From: Simmondsia chinensis
Lineage: Eukaryota > Streptophyta > Magnoliopsida > Caryophyllales > Simmondsiaceae
NCBI GenBank assembly: GCA_018398585.1
Contig: JAGTTD010000022.1
Coordinates: 11,137,501 to 11,201,500, forward strand
Length of the DNA stretch: 64,000 bases
Direction of reading: 5' to 3'
Under the pieces are notes generated by a model. It searched no databases and had not been told where the DNA came from. It worked only from the letters and a program-made list of their open reading frames with translations. This document shows, one piece after another, positions 11,901 through 21,813 of the stretch. Within the stretch, counting starts at the first letter, position 1, and each line of letters starts with the position of its first letter. A program made the translations under genes and the position numbers.

Positions 11901-14900
11901 CAGTGATCAACCTAAAGGACCGACTATTACTTATATTGTACAGTCCAACCAGATTAACTTTTGGTCTGGGTTTAGAGAAGTGAGGCGGCCCAGTGTTGTA
12001 GATGGTTGTATGGAAAGGATAAGCCAATGCAGTGGGAGCAAAACCTGGTTCAGCTATTAAGTCGGAGCTTTATTAATAAAATTCACGTGCAGTACATATT
12101 TTGAACACGTATCGGTACTTTTCTGTTTAAAAAGAGCGCTTCTTATAATTGCCAATAATATTGTAAAATACACGTTTTCTTGATGCTTTCTGTATAATAC
12201 ATATATTATAACACGTACTCGTATTTTTTCCCTTTAAAAAATAAATGATAACTGCCTATAACTAAATTAAGTATTCATATTCTATATTTTGCTTTGTCAT
12301 AAGGGTTTACAACTCAGTAAGTCCAAGACCGATTATATGAAACTCAAGTTCGGTACATCCACCAGGCCTAGCATAGAAGACGTCAAGATTGGTTCAAAGA
12401 CCATACCAAAAAAGGAGTGTTTTAGATATTTGGGTTCCATGGTATAGCAGGACAGTGAAGTTGATGAAGATGTCAACAACCATATTAAAGCACACTGGCA
12501 TAAATGGAGGATGGCATCTGCAGTACTTTGGTATAGAAAGTTTCTGTTAAAGTTAAAGGGAAGATACTATAAGACGGTAGTGAAACCGATTAAGCAATAT
12601 GGTGCGAAGTGTTGGCCAATGAAACAACATCATAACCAGAAGATGAAGGTGGCGGAGATGAGGATGCTGCTGTGGATCTATGGATACACAAGGAAGGATA
12701 AATTGAGGAAGCAAAATTAGAGGTGGTTTGGGCATGTTAGGAGGAGACCGACCATAGCTCTGGTCAGGCGATACGAACAACTCCATGCTACGCTTGGTAG
12801 GAAAGGGAGAGTTACGCCAAAGAAGAGATGGTTGGAGACGATCCGACACGACCTCACCCACCTCAACCTATGGGAGGAAATGACCTTACATAGAGCTCAG
12901 TGGAGGACTAGTATAAGGGTAGACAATGTAGTGGCTTAGAATACAGGAGCATAATCTGGCTAACACTAGTATTCCTAGGCTTGTGTGATTGCCCCTTTAG
13001 TGTACTTGATATGGCTGGGAGCTGTTTTATTTGCCTATTTTCCTATTATTTGCCTACTATCTGCCTATTATCTGCCTTTTGGCTGCTTTATGATTTCGTT
13101 ATGCTTGCCTTGTGCCATTTTTTTTTTTTTTTTTTCTTCTTTGCTTCCATGCTTTCATACTGCATGCTTCGCAAGTTGGGGGCCCTCGAAAACGGCTTCC
13201 CTTTAGGGTAGCACCCTGAAGGGGTAAGGCTGCATACATCCCACCACCCCCCCCCCCCCCCCCAACCGACCCTGCGTATGTGGAAGCCCTTAAGGCACTG
13301 GGTTTGTTGTTGTTGTTGTTGTTGTATTAACATATCAAACACTTAAAAGCTTTAACAAAAAGGAAGGAAAATTTAACGAATAAGTTACTTACTAAAAGAA
13401 ATAAAGCTTTCCTAAAATTTCAAGCACAAATTTTGGCTCACTCGCTCTCTTCTACGTCTACTCTTATTCTTAGTTTCACTTAAAGTGAAGGAAGAATGGA
13501 TTTGAATGGTGAAGAAAGGGTGATGAGGGGAGTATTTATAGGAGAGGGTGAGGCATTCGGGTGTTTAGACAAGGGGTATGGCTAAATTTCTAGTCAAAAG
13601 GGGGGTTCGATTTCCAAATCAAAATTAAGAAATTCTTTCTTGGCCATAGATTGAGGCTTTTCAAAGTTCAAAGGGGGGCTGGACTAGAAAAAATGGAACC
13701 AAAAAAAAAAAAAAAAAAAACCAACTTTCCTTGTTTAAAATTTGGAGGCTTATTTAAAAAGTATGAGTGAGCAATTTGGCCAAAATTTTCAACTAGAATT
13801 TGAACAACCACTTGTACTCCATTGGTAATTTGTGTGGAAATACTTATGACTTAAAAATTTAAATTCCTTACACACATGCACATCTCTTGAAAGCTAGACG
13901 TGACCTTTTCACCATTTAGCATCAACACATACCATGCAAGGATACGTCGGGGAGATGGTCATCTCATGATACTTGATAACTGAATTCCCCAATTGTAATT
14001 TGGCATTACAAAAAAATTGAGTTACCTCCTTGATATTGCCTTTGTTATGTGAATTAACACCGAAGATAGCAAAATTCTGGTGCTAAAAATTACGCATCCA
14101 ATCCTGAAGTCAACAAACACATAAAGGAATAAATAGCAAGTGAAGCATTATATAGAGATGACTTCTTGCTATGAAATAAAGAAGCAAACGCAGCCAACAA
14201 GGATTATGGCAACAACAACAACAACAAACCCAGTGCCTCAAGGGCTCTCGCATAAGCAGGGTCTGGGAGGGGTGGGATGTATGCCGCCTTACCCCTACAG
14301 GGTGTTACCCTAATAAGAAACTGTTTCCGAGGACCCCCAACCTAAGAAGCATGAACCAACAAGAATTATGGCAGAGCCTGAAAAATCAAGCCTGAAACAT
14401 ACCCTAAATTATGCTTTTATTGAGCAGCTGACGTAAACTACTGTGCCCCTAAATTTTTACACGGACACCACAAAAAGATTTGAATTTTTTTTCAGATGAT
14501 TAAAGTAACATACACCATCTTGGTGTCCTGCCAAATCACTTGAATATAGTCCAACCATCATTAATTAAGCAAATCAAACAAGAAAAATTAATGACATTTA
14601 AAGCTGTCAAAAGTACATGTGATTATCATGTCCGGTTAACCCAATTTTTTTGCTTGATGATAGAAGTATAGACAAACTGTGATATTAATTGCATGATATG
14701 TTTAGGAATCTTCCCACATGCATGCTCCTATGCACTAGAGTTGAAGGAATACGACATTAAAGAAGAGGAAAAAGAATGTTGAATAGTGCACCAGTTTGAC
14801 AGAAAATATTCAGCATCCTATACAAAAGCAGCTAAATTAGCATGACTTTACTTCATTGAAACTAATTAACCAGAATCACCCTGTGATGCATAAGAGTTTC

Positions 14901-17900
14901 TTCTTCAGTTATGACTGATCTTGCAGCTTTTGAACCAAGAGAATCAATCAGTTATATGGCAGAGCAGTGACGGAGATAGAGGAGATTAGATCAAGATCTA
15001 AGTTTAAGAAATTTGATGATAATCTGAATTTTTGTAATTTTTATATTTTGGAATTGTTAACTAGGTTAGATCTTTATTAGGATTAGAATTCTGTTTATTT
15101 GATATGCATCAAATTAGTTTTAGATTAGCTTATTATTATAAATTTAGGAGTTTCCTTCTTTTGGGACTCTAGTTTGTCTATATAAATACTGATGTAACAT
15201 AAAAGGAGAATATTATACTATTTTGATAAATTCAATTATTTCTATAGAGATACTTAGTTGGTTAGGCACATGGCTGTTGAACCATCCTCCTCGGCACAAG
15301 GATGCCTAGGGACCCCTTCGATTAAGCACGAGAATGCTTAATCTATGGCAAGCAGTCTACCCCGGTTAAGAGGGGTCATCGAAGAGGAGGAAGGAAAGAG
15401 GACCAGATTCTAAGATCAGAGCCGAGAAGGAGAAGATGCAGGTAGAGTGCTAACAAGTTTGTTTATATGCAGACCTGTGCCATAGTGCACGCATGCATAC
15501 ACACATACACGCATGCACATTGAGGAAGCTCATTGAGAAAGCACATGCATACAGCCCATATATCGATACTCCAGCTGAGAAACTAGTAGACGCAAATATA
15601 AGCATCAAATAAGATCACTTCCAACAATTTTTCTGCTGACAATAAAGACAAATGCCCTACTCTGAAAACAACAATATGTTGCAACTGTTCACAGCTGTCT
15701 ATTTTCAGCAAGACTAAAATATTTTTCTAAGCAATTTTATCTCCATTACTTTTCTTCCTCCCACAAGAGTAAATAGACTTTTTTTTTTTTCCTGTGATTT
15801 ATACTAGTTTAAAATCATGATACCTAAAAAAAGAGTTACTATTAAAGTGATCGATGCTTCACAATCTTAAACAAAAATAAATCACCTTTATGTCAGAGCG
15901 CTTTGCAAGATCCATCTTATTCATAACTATGATGCGCTGTGAAGAGGAGAATAAGCTACTTAGTAGTCCACACTCTGAAGACATGGGAATCTACAAGAAG
16001 AAATGGGGAAAGATCAGAATTTAATCAAACAAAAACCAAAGCCTGATAAGACTAGAATCATGCAATGTGCATGAAATAGGCAAAAGTCCCTCTAACTAAA
16101 TTAGAAAACTACCCAGATAGTTGTTGAAACGTGAAAATGGATAGCTTAGAATATCAAGATCTCTAATACTCCATAGGGTTTAGACAAGGAAATACTAAAA
16201 AAATACACCAAATATGCAGCATAGGAGATGAAATGAAGCAGAATTCCCTAATTTAGCAAATCAGAGTATATGACATTCATCTAGTTAGTTTAATATCCCA
16301 AATCACTAAATCTGATGATGTCGTGTAATTGTTCAGTTAGTTAAGGCTCTTGCTAAGTTGATGCCAAATTCATTATGTCAAGGCATGAATCCATTCCCCG
16401 CCCTATTCAGTTAACATGAATGTTATTGAGATTCATTTCCTTGATTGTGAATAAAAGGAGAATGTGTTGAAAGATAAGACAAAACCAAAATTATCTTGAC
16501 ATCCTTCTCATTTCCCACATGATGGCTTCTTACCTCTGAAAATCAAAGATTCTAATCAAAGAGATGAGCAAAGATTCTAACAAGCAAATGAACGACACCG
16601 AATCAGTAGCCCAATCAAATCTTCGAGCAACTTCCTACTCTTCAAGAAAAGACTAAAAGGCTGAGTCTGGTCACTCTTGCACCAGCCATGATACCATCCT
16701 CCACCAGACTGCCGCTACCTGCATTGTAGCTACCCCCTTAAATGCACCTTTATCACCGCCAGTAATGCAGAAAGTGGCCAATCCTGGACCACAATGTACA
16801 GAATTTTGACTCCAGCATCCATTTCCCAAGAATGAATTCCTTTCATTCAATGCTACGAATTTGACAGGTTCGGAAGGAAGATGTGAGAGATTCTTTGAGC
16901 TATATAATGTGGTTGAGTAACAGAGGATGAAGATAATTGGCCTCTATCTTGATACTGAAGTTAGGGTGTGGTTTAAAAGCTTTTATTTGACCAAGACGTT
17001 ATTAAGTAGGATGATTTGTTTGAAGCTCTTAGCAAAAGATTTGAAGAAAGAAATATTTAAGTACTGTGCAACAATTCAAAAAGGTGAAGAAATCTGGAAC
17101 TGCAACTGAGTACCAAGCTAACTTTGGGGAGCTTTGGAAAGAGGCGTACTTCATTTACAGCTACTAAAGTGTGCTTAGGGTAACATATGACATTTTTTTA
17201 GATGCTCAACCTTACCACTCTTTTTGGCGCATATAAGAAAGCAAGATTGTACAAGCTTTCTGTACCCCCCATGTTACAAAAATCCAAACACATCTTCTTT
17301 CTTGACCCAGTCTAGAAGGACTACCATTGTTTTCTTCCAAATACCACCCCTAATGAATCTTTCAAGAACCAGCCGATATAACCAAAAGACCAACTGAGAA
17401 TCCTACCCCTTGAACTTCTCCAAAGCCTTCCATCTATTCCAACACTTCGAGACCTCAAAATCACACAAAATAACCCCTAGCCTTTCTATATCGCAACCAA
17501 AAGTATTAACCTAGTCACATATGCCATAAAGCATTTGAATATCATTAGTGTAGAGAAAAGCGTCATTCGTCCAATAAGATAGTGGAAATGGAAGATGAAC
17601 AACCACAAAATCGGTGCTACAGTTAAAGCGGAAGATTAGCCGGGCACAAGAGTTTCGAACTTTAGAAGACATAGATTAGCCGGGCACAAGAGTTTCGAAC
17701 TTTAGAAGACATTCAGGGAAAAGTAAGAAGGATATCGAGATGATTTTCATTATCTTTTTGTACAAAGTACGGTGAGGCACTAGGTGTCTATCTTGGAAAA
17801 GAACAGCCAAATGCATCATCATAGATAATAGCTCAAAGGTCCTCACAAGAGATGATTTTCATTACACTTCGTCAATCAATACATGCTCCATTAATGGACA

Positions 17901-20028
17901 ATCAAAGCGGCAAATTTCAATAGAAACCATGATAACCAAATTTAGCAGGAAATGAGTGACTCAACTAACATAAGATTTTGTAAAATTTCATCTGGCAACC
18001 AATTTGGCATGTTATGTCTAAGCCCAACAAGCTTTTATCCAAAAGCCACTTGACAATTAGTTGAAGTAGCATACTAGGCTTATGATGATATAGAGTTGGA
18101 TGATGAAGAGGTATATGATTTTGATATCCTAAACTCAGATTGTGATTCATAGATGAGGGGACACCAGCAGGAGAGGGGACAACTATAGAAGACGTTAATT
18201 TTCATGAAGTTAGTGAATGCATGAGTTTATAGATTTTGATATCAATTTTGTTGAATAAAACAACTAATTGTATACATTTTAAACAGGTCCAAGATATGCT
18301 AATAGGATCACAACCTTCATTCTCTATTGGTTCATCTACAAGGGAAGGGATGCCCCACCTGCTGCCTCACAATCATGGGTACTTGAACCACCTTCCATCC
18401 AATCTAATGTAGGAAAAAAGCCTCGGCAACCTCCAGCCAAAGCAAAGACCCCAGAATAGAAGAGCAAAAAGACAAATAGGCATGACGCGCATGACAAGAA
18501 GATGTGATCTAAGAGAATAAATGCTATGCTAACGGGCCTTATCAATAAGAAAAGGTCACATTAAAAGATCTAAAAATGTTGTCAAATTGATGATCAGAAT
18601 TTGTTTATGGTAGACTTGTTTTTTGTTATCAAAATAAATCCAGTACTATATGTGGGATTAGGTTTATGGTGATCAAACAATTGCTTATCTTGTAAATTGT
18701 TAGGTAATATTGGTAGTTATTGGTGGTTTTTTTGGTTACTATACCGTTAAGTGAAGGTGATTAGGCATGACTATTTAGAAGTTTGCATCTTTCAGATTTA
18801 TGTAAGTCCAAACCTTGTGCAGCTTTTATGGGTATGAAACATATTTTCAACGCACTGTTTTTTTTTTTACAAGTTACAACATATGCTTATAGTTGGCTCT
18901 AGTTCAAATTCTTGTATACATAGATTTGAAGCACATTCTTGTCCTTATACTATTTTTGATAGGTTATGACATATGCTTATAATTGGCTCTAGTGCAAATT
19001 ATTGTTCTCTGGTAAGTTCTTGCAACTACAACAAGAATGTTGTTAAGCCAAACATTTAGTTAAATGCAAAAAAATTGGGTGGTTAAAAGCTATATGTCAT
19101 AAAATGTATATGCTCATTTTGTAAAAACCTAAAATTGGGTTTGAACAGAAAATATTCCAAAATTGGATGGTATATTCGATTTTTGCTGATGAAGGACTTA
19201 ACTAGTGGTCATTTACTACCTAAACTTTTTTTAAGTAGTTAAATGCAAAAACAAAAATCGGTCTGTTAAAAGCAAGATGTCATAAAATGTAGGTAGTCAT
19301 TTGAAAAAAAAACCCTTCAAATTATAGCATCATTTCCCCATTTCTAGTTAACAACACCACATGCGACTCCTTCTCAAATTCAATAGCAGAGTTGAGAGAA
19401 AGAAAAGACCAACATATAAGTCTAATGAACTACTACTCTAAGTGCTAATTAATTTTAGGATAAAATATCACTTTTGACTTATGTGGAGTTATTTACGCCC
19501 TCCGTCCTCATATTTTTGAGTTTGTTCAAATTGGTCCATCATCTTTGTTACTTTGTTCAAATTGGACCCACATCTTTGTAACTTTCTTCAAATTAGTCAG
19601 GCATCTTTTTTTTATGGTTCAAAATAATTGTAATATTTTAATCCATGACAAAACTGGTACTTCACATAGGACCATAATTAGGTAAAAATAAAAAATAAAA
19701 AAAAATGTAATAGCAATGTTGTTATAAACTGAAAATATTATGACATTTTTTGAACAAAAGAAAAGATGATAAATTAATTTAAACAAAGTTACAAATATGG
19801 GACACCAATTTAAACAAAAAAAAAAGGCCAATTCCACCAAAACTAAATGAGCATTTCATCAAACACTTGGTGAACCCCAAAAGGGAAGGAAGAAGAGAGT
19901 ACCCGAGCATCCCTGACATCGCGGACAAAATCAACCAATGGGATACGTTGAGCAATAGCCCGAGATGCCGCAGCCATGAAAGGAGTGTACCAAGCTTTTT
20001 GGTTTGCAGTCTTAGAGTTTCCTTTCAT
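2946..20028 (-). CDS. SIN2: DAR GTPase 2-like mitochondrial ribosome-assembly GTPase (YlqF/MTG1 family), seven exons, 3' end missing
   Basis: Circularly permuted GTPase; relatives bind and mature the mitochondrial large ribosomal subunit. Exons by splice signals and continuous phase: 20028-19903, 15990-15886, 14103-14026, 5841-5691, 5171-5101, 3806-3710, 3142-2946. The motif order is the permuted one: VRDAR in exon 1, G4 NKMDLA in exon 2, VNSHNKGNIKE in exon 3, P-loop GIPNVGKSAISN in exon 4, G2 region VVVTPSPGDTKNI in exon 5, G3 DTPG in exon 6, then LVGEKALAQYFLAILN and KRKFLTDHTQ in exon 7. The final exon expected after TDHTQ is not found left of 2946, where an L1 fragment and copia lie. Exon 3 has an in-frame TAG near its start (14083-14085). 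The start Met is uncertain: the conserved part begins at WYTPFMAAASRAIA, and sequence upstream of it runs into repeats. Family very sure; integrity doubtful. Confidence 0.85.
3424..3623. mobile_element. hAT-type MITE in the GTPase intron or 3' region
   Basis: Ends match imperfectly as inverted repeats: ttaggtcctgtttgg at the left and the complement of taatcaggccctta at the right, the familiar GGxCCTGTTTGG ends of plant hAT MITEs. The interior is AT-rich and non-coding. No clean 8-bp target duplication was found. Confidence 0.5.
3880..4425. mobile_element. Degenerate MITE-like repeat rich in GAGCTC/AAGCT words
   Basis: Opens with tagaggtgtaaacgagccg and closes near taatacccctatag, weakly inverted ends. 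The interior repeats short words such as gagctcttaa, caagctcat and gagcttggctcgata, a pattern seen in common plant hAT/Mutator MITEs. Non-coding. Boundaries are approximate. Confidence 0.4.
4610..4996. mobile_element. Mutator-like MITE, 387 bp, with 9-bp target duplication
   Basis: Terminal inverted repeats of about 27 bp: GGATTATTTACACCAAAAG at the left, and the complement of the right end reads GGGTTGTTTACACCAAAGG. The direct repeat taatattta flanks both sides (4601-4609 and 4997-5005), the 9-bp size typical of Mutator. The interior has inverted copies of tgtcaatttagtcat / actaaattgacaca, so the element can fold back. It sits between GTPase exons 5 and 6. Confidence 0.8.
7172..8163 (-). mobile_element. 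RTE-clade LINE, 5'-truncated, in a GTPase intron
   Basis: The minus strand encodes the RTE C-terminal region in broken frames: GLRLKTSKTKYMEFKF and PKRDCFKYLGS (7974-8160), then RWFGHFRRRQIAVFVRRYEQ and IRHDLTYLN (7475-7696). The 3' UTR contains the conserved cct-tacccctctagg-gtgctacc block and ends in a degenerate CAA-rich tail at 7172-7190. The upstream RT core is missing. Same family as copies at 12305, 14212, 35157, 41881 and 62901. Confidence 0.8.
8281..10754. repeat. Unclassified repetitive intron sequence with homopolymer tracts
   Basis: No gene or named element recognised. Two segments resemble each other: around 9125-9225 (agcttgcct, attcctcctta, cctttattcaaa) and around 10560-10650 (agcttgcct, attcctcctctta, cctttattcaaa), suggesting ends or a duplication of one unidentified transposon. 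An 18-C run followed by short C and A runs lies near 9067-9104. The small minus-strand frames at 9383-10154 show no domain I know. Confidence 0.4.
11670..12304. other. Unassigned AT-rich insertion next to the RTE copy
   Basis: This stretch has no counterpart in the related solo LTR at 60042-61346, so it arrived by insertion, perhaps together with the RTE. It has a very AT-rich start, a CT-repeat (ctctctctctccctccc near 11757) and no recognisable coding content. Confidence 0.35.
12305..13326 (+). mobile_element. RTE-clade LINE 3' portion nested in the solo LTR
   Basis: Plus-strand frames encode the RTE C-terminus: STRPSIEDVKIG, KKECFRYLGS, then 12511-12720 with LKLKGRYYKTVVKPIKQYGA, KVAEMRMLLWIYGYTRKDK, a stop, and RWFGHVRRRPT through IRHDLTHLNLWEEMTLHRAQW. 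The 3' UTR has long T and C runs and the conserved gggtaaggctgcatacatccca block, and ends in a clean (TTG)n tail at 13307-13326. The RT catalytic core is absent. Confidence 0.85.
14212..14355 (-). mobile_element. RTE LINE 3' end (or derived SINE-like copy) with 18-bp target duplication
   Basis: Only the RTE 3' UTR remains: a (CAA)n tail, tgcctcaagggctc, gcagggtctgggaggggt and ccttacccctacagggtg. Near-identical direct repeats flank it (14194-14211 and 14356-14373, ccaacaag-attatggca), proving a retrotransposed insertion. It lies just upstream of GTPase exon 3 in intron 2. Confidence 0.85.
14374..15885. other. Intron sequence of the GTPase gene, no element identified
   Basis: No coding region, RNA gene or bounded transposon recognised. 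A TATA-like, LTR-leader-like stretch (tctatataaatactgatg near 15177) and a hairpin-prone GC-richer segment at 15280-15420 (aggatgcct/gagaatgct words) may be remnants of an LTR. Confidence 0.3.
16830..17180 (+). pseudogene. Ty3/gypsy Gag fragment
   Basis: Conceptual translation reads RFFELYNVVE, then QRMKIIGLYLDTEVRVWF, then, after frame changes, YQANFGELWKEAYF, matching the order of the retrotransposon Gag core (ERFF-LY-V-E, A-LYL-GEA-WF, Y-F-FE-L). Stops and frameshifts interrupt it. No protease or RT follows. It is an isolated fragment in the first intron of the GTPase gene. Confidence 0.65.
17634..17711 (+). repeat. 40-bp perfect direct duplication
   Basis: The segment starting gattagccgggcacaag occurs at 17634 and again at 17674, two adjacent copies with no differences over 38-40 bp. 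No element ends are associated. Confidence 0.9.
17716..19440. other. Intron 1 of the GTPase gene, low information
   Basis: No gene seen. Two diverged direct repeats are present: aacatatgcttatagttggctctag near 18890 recurs near 18970, and ttaaatgcaaaaa-aaa with gtcataaaatgta near 19060-19110 recurs near 19240-19290. They may be remnants of one short repeat family. Confidence 0.3.
19450..19835. mobile_element. Foldback MITE remnant next to GTPase exon 1
   Basis: The left part holds two tandem copies of tttgttcaaattgg-cc with catctttgtaac, and the right part holds the inverse, gttacaaatatgggacaccaatttaaac. This can form a long imperfect hairpin. The outer ends and target duplication were not resolved. 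Confidence 0.35.
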
Positions 20029-20029
20029 C

Positions 20030-20430
20030 GGCTATAATGTGTTGAACCAACCTTTGGCTTTGACCGAAAGTTTCGTTTGCTATAATGCATTGACCAAACC
20101 TTTGGCTTGGACCGCCGTTCAAAGTATAACGCAAAGTTTCATTTTATCGGCTATAATGCATTGACCAACTCTTTGGTTTTCATTTTACTCTCTTCATCAA
20201 TTTGCATTTGTTGATCACCCAATGAGGCGTTGACCGTCAGTTTCCTCTCTTCATCGATTTATGTTTGCTGACCAACTATTTAGGTGTTGATCGCCACTTT
20301 CCTCTTGTCATCAATTTATGCTGTTGACCACCCGTTGAAGCATTGACCACACTTTCCTCTCATCACCCATCTATGTTTGTTGACCACACGTTGAAGCGTT
20401 GACCGCCATTTTCCTCTCCTGATCACCATC
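20030..20430 (+). repeat. Tandem ~56-bp repeats (ctataatg-ttgacc and gttgaccgcc-ttcctct units)
   Basis: Two consecutive arrays. The first repeats gctataatgcattgaccaa about three times; the second repeats gttgaagc-ttgacc with tttcctctc and a following atcatttatgttt block about four times (period 56 bp between two clear copies). Mirrored at about 21859-22256. They look like the minisatellite-rich non-coding interior of a large LTR element. Confidence 0.7.
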
Positions 20431-21101
20431 CTAAACTACTCCAATCAAGATAGTCGGATAAATTAGATCATAAACTAATCAAATGGTAGGAAATCCTGTC
20501 TATGCCTGAGGACCACTATAACGAATTCATTAAAATATATCTTTTGTACAAGAAACCACACTTTTCTAGATCCCTACCCACAAATAGTCCAGTCAACAAT
20601 TAAGCGCAACAAATCTAAATTAGAAGTATTAGAGGAACGAAGTCATCAACAGTATCTTTCATGATGCGAATCAAAAGGTACATATAAGCAACTGAGTTCA
20701 AGAGCGGTGAAAGCACTTATAACAAGATAACAAAGTTGCATGATTCACTCTAAGAACTTTGCTTGGACATGCAAGAAATCTCATAGCCTCCTTGGAAATT
20801 GCAAACCACGTCTATTATCTCTTTCCAACCATGACTAATCCAATTACTCCATGAATTTCTCATCCACATATTTTATTCACCCAAAAAGCAATTCCGAAGC
20901 ATACGCTTTGTTAAAGGGGAATACTAGACACCGTTGTCACCCGTAAAAACTAAGCTACTTGCTGCTTGTGAACATTCCTGTTATTCACCTACAAAGCACT
21001 AGCAAGTATCATTTAATCAGAAAGATGGAATCTCACCATACTGGAGCTACCTAGTGCGTTGTGCGATATCACCATCTCTCAAAATCAAATGTTGCTAAAG
21101 G

Positions 21102-21389
21102 CTAAGCACCTTCGGAAGATAATTGAGTCTGCAATAAATACAAAACAAAACCGTATAATAAATGGTGAGAACCAAGGGAGTTGGTCTTTGTCCATGACTT
21201 CCTTTCCATGGGAGTGGCGTAAATCTTTTTAAGACTGGGGGACTCCACCTCAATCGTTTCCGTAATGGTGGCGTAAATCTTTTTAAGACTGGGGCACTCT
21301 GCCTCGGTCGTTTCCTTAACTGTGGTGTAAATCTTCTTAAGACCGGGGCACTCCGCCTCGGTTATTTCCTTAACAGTGGTGTGAATCAT
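21102..21389 (-). repeat. 54-bp (18-codon) tandem repeat forming an open frame
   Basis: The word cgtaaatctt / tgtaaatctt recurs at 21218, 21272, 21326 and 21380, an exact 54-bp period. Because 54 is divisible by three, the minus strand stays open and encodes a repeated 18-residue unit built round EAECPSLKKIYAT. The second copy at 22923-23216 has the same unit. I recognise no protein family; it may be only a minisatellite in a retroelement. Confidence 0.75.
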
Positions 21390-21713
21390 TTCAGGACTGG
21401 GAGACTGCGTCCCAATTCACAACTTAGACTTCCTTATCCTTGCAGCATAAATCATTTTTAGACAGGGGGTCTTCATCCTTATTCATAGGTTAGACTTCCT
21501 TATTTTAGGGGCGTAAAGACTAGGGGACTTCACCCTCGAGTCAAAGGCTAGATGTCATTTCTGTCATAAAAGGGTAAACCGTTCCGAAATCGAGAGACTT
21601 CACAATCAACAATGAGTGAGAGTACATTTCTTTCACACGACGCAAATCATGGTAGAGCAATTACAAGCCAGGAACTACTCATCCATGAGATGCAATCCCT
21701 TTGAAAGCTAAGT

Positions 21714-21813
21714 NNNNNNNNNNNNNNNNNNNNNNNNNNNNNNNNNNNNNNNNNNNNNNNNNNNNNNNNNNNNNNNNNNNNNNNNNNNNNNNNNNNNNNN
21801 NNNNNNNNNNNNN
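21714..21813. other. Assembly gap of 100 N
   Basis: Exactly 100 N bases, the usual placeholder for a scaffold gap of unknown size. It is flanked by two copies of the same sequence. Confidence 0.99.

Larger units (their letters stand above)
10760..13872. mobile_element. Solo LTR (gtcacgaccc family) enlarged by nested insertions
   Basis: Begins ggtcacgacccc and ends ccttaca, flanked by direct repeats cacat at 10755-10759 and 13873-13877. It is collinear with the element at 60042-61346 (shared blocks such as agggtgagc-taaagc-cagcaa and ttacttac-aagaaataaagct) but longer because about 1.65 kb, including an RTE LINE, is inserted between roughly 11670 and 13326. No internal coding region or second LTR lies alongside, so a solo LTR left by recombination is the simplest reading. 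It lies in an intron of the GTPase gene. Confidence 0.7.
19985..21713 (+). repeat. First copy of a 1.73-kb segment abutting the scaffold gap
   Basis: Starts gtgtaccaagcttttt and runs to the first N. The same sequence restarts at 21814, the first base after the gap. Only single-base length differences were noticed, mainly in short homopolymers (near 20177-20180, 20469, 20688 and 21121). The copy begins inside GTPase exon 1. Confidence 0.95.

Noticed and set aside
12981..13342. Overlapping ORFs with poly-Phe and poly-Lys tracts
   Set aside because: Artefacts of T and C runs and the TTG tail of the RTE 3' UTR.
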